Origin: Eubacterium sp. ER2
GTDB taxonomy: Bacteria; Bacillota; Clostridia; Lachnospirales; Lachnospiraceae
Length of the DNA: 64,000 nt
NCBI RefSeq assembly: GCF_000765215.1
Contig: NZ_JPJE01000032.1
Coordinates: forward strand, 104,209 to 168,208
Direction: 5' to 3'
Shown here: in pieces, positions 48,131 to 55,941 of the stretch
How positions within the stretch are numbered: position 1 is the stretch's first letter
Layout of the letters: each line of letters starts with the position of its first letter
The notes under the pieces: model-generated
The model's input: only the letters and a program-made list of their open reading frames with translations
Database searches by the model: none
Told to the model about the DNA's origin: nothing
Program-made: the position numbers and the translations under genes

Positions 48131-50011
48131 ATGGAAAAAGCTCGTATTTTCTTAAAGATGGTTTGGTTTAATCGTAAGAATTATCTGTTATATTTACTGT
48201 GTAATAGTTTCACCATAGCTTTTCTGCAGGCGTTTTTATCAATCGGACAGAATCAGTCCTTCATGTTCAGCAATAAAATTGATCCAATGATCTCTAGCAA
48301 TGTATTTGCACCAACGGTTCTAACTATACTGTTTATGATACTTTTTATTCCATATACTTATGAGGCTTTTTTTAAGAGCAGGAAACAGGAATATGCTGTT
48401 TTAATGACACTCGGAATGACAGAATATGAAATAATCGGAACCATGATGGCAGAGTGCCTGGTGATCGGTGTACTCAGCTTTGTCTGTGCCAGTGTACTGG
48501 GTACCCTCCTGTCTGTTTTTTTCTTCTTTTTCCTTCGTAATGTGATAGGATTGTCCGCTATGGGATGGGAATTTCATATAGACACCTATACGACTTCAGG
48601 GAAAATGTATGCTGTAGTGATTGCGATTATTCTGCTTTTGAATATTATCAAACTTATACATGCACAGTTGTTGGATCTCTTTAAGGCACGGTACAAGGAA
48701 GAAAGGAAAAGCAAGGGAAACACGGCGTTTTTAATCATTGGTTTGGCGGTTATTTTATCGGCTGCTGCAATTATGATATATAATTATGATTTGTGAAGTA
48801 CAAATGTGTGGTTTTTAAGTGTTGGAATCGCATTCATCGGTTTAAGCATTGTATTCAGAAATTTTGACTGTACTTTTTATAAAAACAGAAATAACAAGTG
48901 GAAAATAAGCCTGTCACTTGTTCTCCAGTATATAAAATCATGGAGACTGATAAGTTTTATTTCTGCTTTTCTATTTATTGTTGTTATATTCTTTTCAGCA
49001 CATTGCGCAGTGACCTTTCCGAGCTTTGCAGATACTGCGCTCGCATACTCACCTTATGACCTTTTCTATGTGCGTTCTACACAGGTCAATAATATGGCAA
49101 AGAGTGAAATGACTCAGATTTTGGATAAGTATGGGGTAAACGTTACTGAAGAAAAAACATTGGATTTCTTGAGAAATGAAAGCTTTAACATTCTGCCGTC
49201 CAATGAGGTCAATGACAAATTCGGCTGTGAGTTCAAGGTGGCCCCAGGGCAGTTCATCCAATTGTTCCAATATGATGAAAACGATGGATATGAACATGAT
49301 CTGCAGCCAGTAAAAAAGATATCCGTAAAATGCAGAGATGGTAGCGATCTTCATCTGGAATTAGACGGTCAAGAAAATAAAATACTGCTGAACTCCTGTC
49401 GCAGTCTGGCAGATAAGACTCTTATTGTAAATGAACAGGACTATATGAAGATTAAGGAAAATTCCAGTGAATACATGTGTGAAACCGCAGTTATGTATCA
49501 GTTTGGGGATTGGCAAACATCAGGGACAGCAATTAGAGAATTGCAGAAAAGTATGAGTAAACAAAATAGTTTATCTGAAGAAGATCAGTATGTATACACA
49601 TTATCATCAAAAATTGAAAGCTATGAAACTGCCCAGCAGTCTTCAGAAGTCCTGGCTTTCTTACTCTTTTTTGTGGATGCAATGTTTTTTGCTGCGGCCA
49701 ATATCAGTATATTTTATAAAGTGAAATCAGAATTAAATGACGAAAAACATATAGCTTTAAATTTAAATCGGGTAGGCATTACAGACAAAGAATTTTGGAA
49801 CATATTGACAAAGAAGAATGGCTGCTATTATTTAATCCCGGTATTATCTGCCATTTTAATAGGGGTATTTTATAGTTATAGCGTGAATTCTGTCTATGAG
49901 TATGGTAAAGCAGGGTTGATATGTGGCCTGATTGTTTCCTGTATTTTGCTTCTTGTACAGGTCTTGATAATCTGGAAAGTAACGAAATACGAATTTAACC
50001 CCGGAATATAA
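48131..50011 (+). pseudogene. BceB-type FtsX permease interrupted by one in-frame TGA
   Basis: Translation from the ATG at 48131 gives 221 residues with four membrane helices (MEKARIFLKMVWFNRKNYLLY onward) and stops at TGA 48794-48796. The same frame continues without any other stop for 405 codons (first Met-type codon GTG at 48806) through NVWFLSVGIAFIGLSIVF, a large extracellular domain and three C-terminal helices ending at 50011. The sum of about 627 residues equals a normal BceB permease, so a single nonsense mutation has split it within helix 4/5. The first fragment alone cannot form the pore. Readthrough or independent translation of the second part (start GTG, no clear ribosome site) is possible but weakly supported. 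Confidence 0.85.
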
Positions 50012-50037
50012 AAAGGAGCCGTCACAGTGCCAGTATT

Positions 50038-50181
50038 CTATGTTGCCCGGTTCCCCACGCATAGCTGTCCGCCGCATAGTTTTTTCCACAGATCTTTATT
50101 TCCCAGCGCCGACAGGTCATTTGGATAGGCATATGCTGTTTCAAACGCAAGTGTCAGCACAGCTAACAGCAAAAGGCGCAT
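50038..50181 (-). CDS. short ORF with hydrophobic N-terminus, probable remnant
   Basis: A 47-codon frame on the minus strand starts MRLLLLAVLTLAFETAYAYP and continues NDLSALGNKDLWKKLCGGQL before a TAG. The same frame is open upstream to the GH36 stop codon (EEEQAYFARADLITGR), so it may be the 3' fragment of a longer protein. An 8-bp hairpin (TGCCCGTG/CACGGGCA, 50184-50209) lies at its start, and no good ribosome site is seen. I recognise no family. It occupies the otherwise empty junction between the BceAB insert and the second GH36 gene. Confidence 0.3.
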   Translation of the reverse strand: MRLLLLAVLTLAFETAYAYPNDLSALGNKDLWKKLCGGQLCVGNRAT

Positions 50182-50254
50182 CCTGCCCGTGATTAAATCC
50201 GCACGGGCAAAATACGCCTGTTCTTCCTCTGCTTGGCAAGTGCAAATCCCGTTT

Positions 50255-52498
50255 TTATTCCTCCGCCTTCAGGATGAACAGCCTGGAGTCGAAATCCCGC
50301 GGAGCATTCTCCCGGTCTGTCACCTCCCCGGCGGTTCCGTCCGTGGTGATCAGGCCAATGTTCATCAGTTCGTCTCCGTAAAAGCTGCCAAAGGGCTGCT
50401 CTGTCTCTTTTCTCACCTGGATCTCATACCTGGCCTCCGGATCCAGCCCCCTGAGGGGCAGCCTTGTGTAGGCCAGGTTGGCCCCGGAGAGGGTTCTGTA
50501 CCAGCCCGCGATGGCCTCCTTCTTATCCTTGCTGACCGCCATCCAGGCAGTCACATTTCCCTCAAAGGGGCTCTGCAGGCGGTAGAAGGTACCGAACTGC
50601 AGGAGATGCCTGTACTCCTTCATGAACCGGATCTGGTCCTTCACCGCCTCCTGCTCCTCAGCTGTCAGGGTGTTCAGATCCAGCTCGTAGCCAAAGGTTC
50701 CAAAGCATGCCACATTGGCTCTCGTGTGCAGGGGAGCAGTCCTGCCTGTCTGGTGGTTGGGGGAGGTGGACACGTGGCTTCCCATGCTGCTGACAGGGTA
50801 GCAGTAGGAGGTGCCGTACTGGATCTTCAGGCGCTCCACCGCGTCCGTGTCGTCGCTTGTCCAGGCCTGGGGCGCGTAGTACAGCATGCCCGGGTCAAAG
50901 CGGGCGCCGCCGCTGGCACAGGACTCAAAGAGCACATAGGGGAACTTCCGCGTCAGCCTGTCGTACAGGTCATACACGCCCAGGATATACCTGTGGAACA
51001 CCTCTCCCTGCCTGTCTGCGGGGAGGGCGGGACTGTAGCATTCTGTGATGCTCCGGTTCATATCCCACTTGATATAGGAAATCTTCGCCTCTGACAGGAT
51101 CTTTTCCATCATGCCGTAAATGCAGTCCACCACTTCTTTCCTGGAGAAATCCAGCACATACTGATATCTGCCGTGGGTGGAGGGGCGTCCCGGCACATGG
51201 AGGATCCAGTCCGGATGGGCCCGGTAGAGGTCCGAATCCTTATTCACCATCTCCGGCTCAAACCAGAGACCGAATTTCATGCCCATGTCATCAATCTTCT
51301 GTGCCAGACCGGCAATGCCCCCGGGCAGCCTGTCCCGATTGGCCACCCAGTCGCCCAGGCCGGCCCGATCGCTGCACCGCTTTCCGAACCAGCCGTCGTC
51401 CAGAACGAACATCTCCACTCCGCACTCTCTGGCCTTTCCTGCAATCTCCAGTATCTTTCCCTCTGTGAAGTCGAAATAGGTTGCCTCCCAGTTGTTGATG
51501 AGGATGGGGCGCTCCCTGTCTCTCCAGTACCCTCTGGCCAGCCTCTTCTGGTAGAGTCTGTGGAAGGTCTGGCTCAGATCGTTGAGCCCCCGGTCTGTGT
51601 ACACCATAACCGCCTCCGGAGTCTGGAAGGCCTCCTTCGGCTCCAGCTTCCAGTCAAAGCCGTCCGGGTGGATGCCCATGAGAACTCTCGTCGTGTCGTG
51701 GGAGCCGACCTCCGCCTGGGCCAGGAAATTCCCGCTGTACACAAGGCTGAATCCAATGGCTTCCCCCTGGAATTCATCCGCCTGAGGGCGCTTTAATATA
51801 ATGAAAGGGTTGTGCTCATGGGAGGAGTGTCCTCTTCTGCTTCCCACGGACAGAATGCCCTCCTCCAGGCGGCGCACTCTCGGATACCGCTCCCTGGCCC
51901 AGGCCCCCGAGAACTGCATCCAGTCATAGTCGTGATCCGGCAGGTCCAGGCACAGGCTCATGGCTGTCGTCAGGTGAAGAGGCTGCTCTCCCCTGTTGAC
52001 AAATCTGGCGCTGCGCGCAATAATGCCCCCCTGCGCAAAGATGGTATAGGACAGCTCCAGCGTCATCCCTGTGACGGCGTCCTCCATGGTCACGGTCAGC
52101 GTCCGGGCCTCGCTGTCATCCTCTGTGTAGGTGGCCGGAAGTCCCTCAAGAGATGGTTTTCCGTCTGAAATGCGGTGGCTCTTATAGACAAAGGCGCTGA
52201 TCCTGCTGCCGTTCTCCTGCAGGATCTCCACCGCCGGGGAGCGGTAGTCCCCTGTGCCGTAGGAAGGGTACTCCTGCTTGATATGCTCCAGGGAGTAGGC
52301 CTTGCTGTCCTCAAAGGTGCAGGACGCCATAGGCCGGGGCAGATTTTCCAGAAGATAGGAAAAATCGTCTCTGTCATGCACTCTCTTTCCAAAGTAAAGC
52401 TGTCCCAGCTGTCCGCACCGGAGCACCTTCATGATATAGCTGACCTGGTCATTGTACAGGTGAAATGTCCTGCTCTCTTCTCTCCATATGATGTTCAT
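50255..52498 (-). CDS. alpha-galactosidase, GH36 (copy 2)
   Basis: The 747-residue paralogue of the GH36 enzyme at 40403-42586 keeps all key elements: WEATYFDFTEGKILE, nucleophile Asp479 in YIKWDMNRS, FESCASGGARFDPGMLYYAPQ and acid/base Asp in TSDDTDAVERL. The two copies diverge strongly outside the barrel and in the loop after the nucleophile, and this one has CASGG where copy 1 has CSGGGG, so they probably differ in preferred chain length. No signal peptide. The ATG follows AGGAGG; a TATAAT lies at 52573-52568 on the minus strand. An AraC gene is directly upstream on the same strand, giving an independent regulon. Confidence 0.95.
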   Translation of the reverse strand: MNIIWREESRTFHLYNDQVSYIMKVLRCGQLGQLYFGKRVHDRDDFSYLLENLPRPMASCTFEDSKAYSLEHIKQEYPSYGTGDYRSPAVEILQENGSRISAFVYKSHRISDGKPSLEGLPATYTEDDSEARTLTVTMEDAVTGMTLELSYTIFAQGGIIARSARFVNRGEQPLHLTTAMSLCLDLPDHDYDWMQFSGAWARERYPRVRRLEEGILSVGSRRGHSSHEHNPFIILKRPQADEFQGEAIGFSLVYSGNFLAQAEVGSHDTTRVLMGIHPDGFDWKLEPKEAFQTPEAVMVYTDRGLNDLSQTFHRLYQKRLARGYWRDRERPILINNWEATYFDFTEGKILEIAGKARECGVEMFVLDDGWFGKRCSDRAGLGDWVANRDRLPGGIAGLAQKIDDMGMKFGLWFEPEMVNKDSDLYRAHPDWILHVPGRPSTHGRYQYVLDFSRKEVVDCIYGMMEKILSEAKISYIKWDMNRSITECYSPALPADRQGEVFHRYILGVYDLYDRLTRKFPYVLFESCASGGARFDPGMLYYAPQAWTSDDTDAVERLKIQYGTSYCYPVSSMGSHVSTSPNHQTGRTAPLHTRANVACFGTFGYELDLNTLTAEEQEAVKDQIRFMKEYRHLLQFGTFYRLQSPFEGNVTAWMAVSKDKKEAIAGWYRTLSGANLAYTRLPLRGLDPEARYEIQVRKETEQPFGSFYGDELMNIGLITTDGTAGEVTDRENAPRDFDSRLFILKAEE

Positions 52499-52644
52499 TC
52501 TGACTGCCTCCTGTTTTTTTGCAATACATTTCCGAAATGCATGTTTCTCGTTTCGATCTATGCATCTATTATATACAGAAGGCCTCTGTCAGAACAGGAC
52601 AATAAGTTACAAAAAACAGTCAAAATGTTAGATTTTTATTCTCC

Positions 52645-53514
52645 TTAAAGAGGCCCCCTGTTTTCCTCTCTCGTCTTCCTCTGCTGCTCCGCGTTCCGCT
52701 TCCTGTAGGCCGATGGCGTCATTCCCAGTCTGGCCTTGAAGATCTTGGAAAAGCCCAGGGTATCCTGATAGCCGCAGGACAGGGCCACGCTCTCTATGGA
52801 AAGCTCGGTGATCTCCAGAAGCTGGGCTGCCCTCGTAATGCGGAAGCTGGTCAGGTACTCTTTGGGAGACATGCCGAGCTGATCCCGGAAGAGGGTGTAG
52901 AGATAGCTCCTGTTGATGCCCACATAGGCGGCGATCTCCCCCACCTGCACCGGGTAGGAATAGTGGTGCTGGATATACTCCACCGCCTTGCGGATGTAGA
53001 GATTGTCGTCCTTCCCGCCCCGGTCCGCCTCGATCTCCATATTCCGGGCCAGGACGGAGAAGAACTGGTAGAGAAGCCCCTCCAGCAGGTACTCATTTGC
53101 CACCGTGTAATTCTTGTTCTCCAGCATGGCCAGAACGATCCTCTCCAGCTCCTCCCCGCAGGCGCACTGGTAGATGAGCTGCCCGCTGTTCAGCCCCAGA
53201 TCCCGCAGGTACTCTCCCGCCTTCTCCCCCGCAAATCCGATCCACAGGTAGGTCCAGGGATCCTCCTTATCCGCCTCGTAGAAGGTCTGCACCTCCGGCT
53301 CAATGAGAAAGCCCTGTCCCGCGTGGAGGCGGTGTTCTTCCTTTCCGGCCGAGAACCGGCCCTTCCCCTTCAAAATATAGTGCAGGATATAGTTGGGCCT
53401 GACTGCCGGGCCAAAGCTGTGGAGGGGCAGGCACCTGGCATAGCCGCAGAAGCACAGGTACAGGTCCGAAAATTTTCTGTTTTTCATCTGGAGTACATAT
53501 GAATAGTCTTCCAT
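52645..53514 (-). CDS. AraC-family regulator upstream of GH36 copy 2
   Basis: From the ATG at 53514 the protein has 289 residues: a cupin domain (PAVRPNYILHYILKGKGRF, HAGQGFLIEPEVQTFYEAD, PWTYLWIGFAGEKAGEYL) and a C-terminal double HTH (VQVGEIAAYVGINRSYLYTLF; IESVALSCGYQDTLGFSKIF; RLGMTPSAY). Its closest relative in the window appears to be the MsmR-like protein at 45945. A longer frame exists, but AGGAGG lies ten bases before the chosen ATG. That ribosome site is inside a 10-bp hairpin followed by eight T, so its translation or transcription may be attenuated. GH36 copy 2 starts 146 bp downstream. Confidence 0.92.
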   Translation of the reverse strand: MEDYSYVLQMKNRKFSDLYLCFCGYARCLPLHSFGPAVRPNYILHYILKGKGRFSAGKEEHRLHAGQGFLIEPEVQTFYEADKEDPWTYLWIGFAGEKAGEYLRDLGLNSGQLIYQCACGEELERIVLAMLENKNYTVANEYLLEGLLYQFFSVLARNMEIEADRGGKDDNLYIRKAVEYIQHHYSYPVQVGEIAAYVGINRSYLYTLFRDQLGMSPKEYLTSFRITRAAQLLEITELSIESVALSCGYQDTLGFSKIFKARLGMTPSAYRKRNAEQQRKTREENRGPL

Positions 53515-53522
53515 AAAAAAAA

Positions 53523-53552
53523 TCCTCCTGTGATATTTATACCACAGGAGGA
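53523..53552 (-). terminator. hairpin plus T8 immediately before the AraC start codon
   Basis: TCCTCCTGTG and CACAGGAGGA form a perfect 10-bp stem with a 10-nt loop, followed on the minus strand by eight T and then the ATG at 53514. It is probably the terminator of the GNAT gene, yet its 3' arm is the AGGAGG ribosome site of the AraC gene. Confidence 0.7.
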
Positions 53553-53570
53553 GGGATTTATCATCTGTTT

Positions 53571-54113
53571 TCACTCTCCGCCCTTTCCTTGCAGGACAAG
53601 CTCGTAAAGCCTGAACTCCATGGGAACGCCTATATCCGCATAGGTGATCCTGACCGTATCCACATACTCAAACCCGAAAGATTGATAGACTTTTACAGGT
53701 ATGTCATTTCCCACGATGCAATCCAGGCGTATGGCCTTCTGTTCCCATCTCCTGGCAGTCTCAATCGCGTGCTTTACAAGCTGTTTGGAAAAACCCCTTC
53801 CGCCGTAGTCCGGCAGGACGCGCAGAGCGTGAAGGATGACCACTTCATTTTCCGCGGCATTTATATGCCAACGGACAGTGTGGTAGGCCTCGTCGCAGTC
53901 ATGGTCCATGATATAGGCCGCCACGATCCTCTCATCCTCTATACCGATAAACTGGGAGCCGTCTTCCACAGCCCGCTCTACCATGTCCCGGGAAGGAAAG
54001 CCCCCCTTATTCCCATCGGGCAGAAAATCCTTTTCTCCCAGCACTTCGCACATTGTGCTGTAAAAGGACATAATTTCCGCCAAATCTTCCATCGAAGCCT
54101 GCTCAATCTTCAT
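53571..54113 (-). CDS. GNAT-family N-acetyltransferase
   Basis: From the ATG at 54113 the protein has 180 residues and begins MKIEQASMEDLAEIMSFYS, a typical GNAT N-terminus. The acetyl-CoA binding motif A region is VVILHALRVLPDYGGRGFSKQLV, with the pyrophosphate loop (Q/R)xxGxG/A represented by GGRGFS, and motif B is KVYQSFGFEYVDTVR. The open frame continues far upstream in low-quality sequence antisense to the MFS gene; AAGGTGG seven bases before the chosen ATG and the family start decide against it. Substrate is unknown. It is divergent from the MFS gene and upstream of the AraC-GH36 pair. Confidence 0.9.
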   Translation of the reverse strand: MKIEQASMEDLAEIMSFYSTMCEVLGEKDFLPDGNKGGFPSRDMVERAVEDGSQFIGIEDERIVAAYIMDHDCDEAYHTVRWHINAAENEVVILHALRVLPDYGGRGFSKQLVKHAIETARRWEQKAIRLDCIVGNDIPVKVYQSFGFEYVDTVRITYADIGVPMEFRLYELVLQGKGGE

Positions 54114-54206
54114 TTTTGCACCACCTTCTATCCGGATTGTCCTGAAAAAAGTGTACCACAGGAGCAAAAAATTTTCCAGCTGACGCGTCGCTTTCTTTTC
54201 TGTGTC

Positions 54207-54232
54207 CATGGTATAATGATTGTGCAAAAGCG
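54207..54232 (+). promoter_or_regulatory. extended -10 promoter of the OFA-type MFS gene
   Basis: TGGTATAAT (extended -10; TATAAT at 54212-54217) lies 29-54 bp before the ATG with no clear -35. The 26 bases 54207-54232 match 24 of 26 bases of the rluF promoter region at 9790-9765 on the other strand. Downstream, GATTGTGC-AAAA-GCGCAATC forms an imperfect palindrome. Confidence 0.6.
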
Positions 54233-54260
54233 CAATCTGAAGCGAGAAAGGAGAAAAGAG

Positions 54261-55406
54261 ATGAAGCTCCTTAAGAACCGCTGGTTCATCCTCGCCGTGG
54301 CCTCCATCGTGAATTTCGTCCACGGGAACCCCTATATATGGACTGTCTTTCAGCCCTGCGTGAAGGAGGAGTACGGCCTCACCACAGCGGCCTCCAGCCA
54401 GCCCTTCACCATCATCATCGGCATCTTTGCCGCCGGCAACATGCTGGGCGGATATCTGCAGCACCGGATCGGCGCCAGAAATACTATCTTCTGGGGCAGC
54501 TTTGTCATGTGCGCCGGCTTCTTCCTGGCCGCCATGGCTCCCCTCCACATGCCCTGGCTCATCGACCTGGGCTACGGAGCCCTGGGCGGCCTTGGCTCCG
54601 GGTGCGCCTTCAGCATGCTGACAGCCGTGCCCCAGGCCTGGTTCCCCGAGAGACGGGGCATGGTCTCCGGCCTCACCATCGGCATGGTGGGCATCTCCGG
54701 CATCCTCATGAACCCGCTGTGCGACTGGCTCCTGTCCTCCTTCGGTTACCGCACCGCCATGCTCTGCGTCACCGCCATCTACGCTGTGCTGAGCCTGGGC
54801 GGTCTCCTGGTGACAGAGCCGCCAAAGCAGAGGGCGCCCCACATCCGGGAGCAGTCCCGGAGGCAATACACCCCCGGCCAGATGATGCGCACAAGGACCT
54901 TCTACGTCATCAGCCTGACCATGGCTCTGGCAGTTCCGGCCTACGTGCTGGTGAACCCGGTGATGAAGTCCCTGGGTATGGAGCGGGGCCTCACCTCCGG
55001 CCAGGCTCTGGCAGCGGTCATGGCCGCCTCCGTGGCCAACATCATCGGACGCTTCGCCCTGCCCTGGCTCTCAGACCGGACCGGCCGCCGGAAGGTGCTC
55101 TTTGCCCTCTATCTTCTGTCCGCCATATCCGTCCTCGGACTCACACGGGCATCCGGTCTCCTCTTTTCCCTCCTTGCCTCCGCCGTCTGCCTGGTGTACG
55201 GCGGCGTGGTGAGCCTCTTTCCAGTCGTGGTGTCGGACCACTTCGGCACCCGCCACCAGGGAACAAACTACGGGGCGGTCATGATCGGCTATGGCCTTGC
55301 CTCCATCCTGTGCCCCTTCCTCCTGAACCTTGCGGGCCAGGAGCTGTCACTCGTCATCGCGGGAGCGGCCAGCGCGGCCGGCCTTCTCCTGCTGCGGTTC
55401 TTCTAG
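54261..55406 (+). CDS. OFA-family (oxalate/formate antiporter-like) MFS transporter
   Basis: From the ATG at 54261, which has AAGGAG eight bases upstream, the protein has 381 residues and twelve helices. The N-terminus RWFILAVASIVNFVHGNPYIWTVFQP and the loop GLGSGCAFSMLTAVPQAWFPERRGMVSGLT are hallmarks of the OFA group, which exchanges organic anions such as oxalate and formate or lactate and pyruvate. The second half has LSDRTGRRKVLF. A longer open frame begins upstream but is antisense to the GNAT gene. Its TAG stop overlaps the TAG of the convergent gdx gene within one CTAG. The substrate is not predictable. Confidence 0.9.
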   Translation: MKLLKNRWFILAVASIVNFVHGNPYIWTVFQPCVKEEYGLTTAASSQPFTIIIGIFAAGNMLGGYLQHRIGARNTIFWGSFVMCAGFFLAAMAPLHMPWLIDLGYGALGGLGSGCAFSMLTAVPQAWFPERRGMVSGLTIGMVGISGILMNPLCDWLLSSFGYRTAMLCVTAIYAVLSLGGLLVTEPPKQRAPHIREQSRRQYTPGQMMRTRTFYVISLTMALAVPAYVLVNPVMKSLGMERGLTSGQALAAVMAASVANIIGRFALPWLSDRTGRRKVLFALYLLSAISVLGLTRASGLLFSLLASAVCLVYGGVVSLFPVVVSDHFGTRHQGTNYGAVMIGYGLASILCPFLLNLAGQELSLVIAGAASAAGLLLLRFF

Positions 55407-55723
55407 TGTCCGGATGTGGCCTTCAGACCCATGATCCCCACCAGGAGCAGAAGGACAAAGAAACACCTGGCGGGGGTGACGGACTCCTTGAAAAGAATGA
55501 CTCCCGCCGCCACTGCCCCCAGGGCGCCGATGCCTGTCCAGATGGCGTAGGACGTGCCCAGGGGCAGCGTCTTGGTGGCCTGCGAAAGGAAGAGAAAGCT
55601 GATCACCATTCCCACAATGGTCAGCACTGTAAATTTCAGCACAGTGAACCCTTCAGAGAACTTCAGGCAGGTGGACCAGAACACCTCCATCAGACCTGCG
55701 ATCACAAGATAAACCCATGCCAT
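55403..55723 (-). CDS. gdx: guanidinium exporter, SMR family Gdx/SugE subtype
   Basis: Gdx proteins are dual-topology dimers that exchange guanidinium for protons. From the ATG at 55723 the protein has 106 residues, four helices and the essential Glu13 in AGLMEVFWS. The segments LKFSEGFT, LSQATKTLPLGTSYAIWTGIGALGAV and GLKATSG follow the Clostridiales exporter Gdx-Clo closely, distinguishing it from the polyaromatic-drug pump EmrE. A TTG two codons earlier is less likely because AGGAGG is nine bases before the ATG. The gene has its own promoter and a 150-nt structured leader with an intrinsic terminator, so riboswitch control is expected. Confidence 0.95.
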   Translation of the reverse strand: MAWVYLVIAGLMEVFWSTCLKFSEGFTVLKFTVLTIVGMVISFLFLSQATKTLPLGTSYAIWTGIGALGAVAAGVILFKESVTPARCFFVLLLLVGIMGLKATSGH

Positions 55724-55772
55724 AATCAAATACCTCCTATGTAATCTTTTTCTTTGCTGCCGCCAGACACAG

Positions 55773-55824
55773 AAAAAAACGCCCTATCTATTCCAACTAA
55801 GGCCTACTGGAATAAATAAGACGT
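55773..55824 (-). terminator. leader terminator of gdx
   Basis: Minus-strand arms 55824-55808 and 55795-55779 form a 17-bp stem (TGGAATA core, several G-U pairs) around a 12-nt loop and are followed by seven T. It lies inside the gdx 5' leader, 50 bp before the ribosome site, the position of a riboswitch expression platform. Confidence 0.85.
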
Positions 55825-55895
55825 TACCCGGCGGTAAATCTCCGTAAATTCTGTTTCTATGTCCGCTCCGTTCCCTCCAGAGGGAACGTTTTTCA
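55773..55895 (-). ncRNA. candidate guanidine riboswitch in the gdx leader
   Basis: The leader starts near 55895 and contains a stable hairpin CGTTCCC/GGGAACG (about 55888-55869), then GAGCGGACATAGAAACAG, an ACGGAG element, and ACCGCCGGGTA that abuts the 5' arm of the terminator. GCGG (in GAGCGGAC) can pair with CCGC, closing a domain next to the terminator; stabilising it would favour read-through, i.e. an ON switch. The downstream gene is a guanidinium exporter, the standard target of guanidine riboswitches. The conserved core of guanidine-I (CTAGGGTTCCG) is absent, and the size and Clostridia terminator layout fit the guanidine-IV (mepA) class better; class assignment is tentative. Confidence 0.6.
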
Positions 55896-55903
55896 GCCAT
55901 TCA

Positions 55904-55932
55904 AAATTACCATACACGGGCCGGAAAGTCAA
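55904..55932 (-). promoter_or_regulatory. gdx promoter
   Basis: On the minus strand TTGACT (55932-55927), 17-bp spacer, TAATTT (55909-55904). It lies just after the stop codon of the last gene of the lar-nickel operon. Confidence 0.7.
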
Positions 55933-55941
55933 GGCTGCCTC

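Larger units (their letters stand above)
47212..50021. repeat. 11-bp direct repeats bounding the AT-rich BceAB insert
   Basis: AAAAGGAGCCG occurs at 47212-47222 and at 50011-50021, immediately outside the AT-rich block. The first copy is part of the hairpin terminator. They might mark an integration or recombination event, but no integrase or transposase is present and a chance match is not excluded. Confidence 0.35.

Noticed and set aside
48794..48796. TGA in the BceB-type gene as a selenocysteine codon
   Set aside because: BceB permeases are not selenoproteins, the position is in a membrane helix, and no SECIS-like hairpin directly follows.
53571..54866. 431-residue minus-strand frame containing GNAT
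   Set aside because: Only the last 180 codons match GNAT; the rest is antisense to the MFS gene. The start at 54113 has a ribosome site.
55773..55895. fluoride, ZTP or guanidine-I riboswitch in the gdx leader
   Set aside because: The conserved cores of those classes are absent by eye; CCGCCGGG only superficially resembles the ZTP 3' motif.
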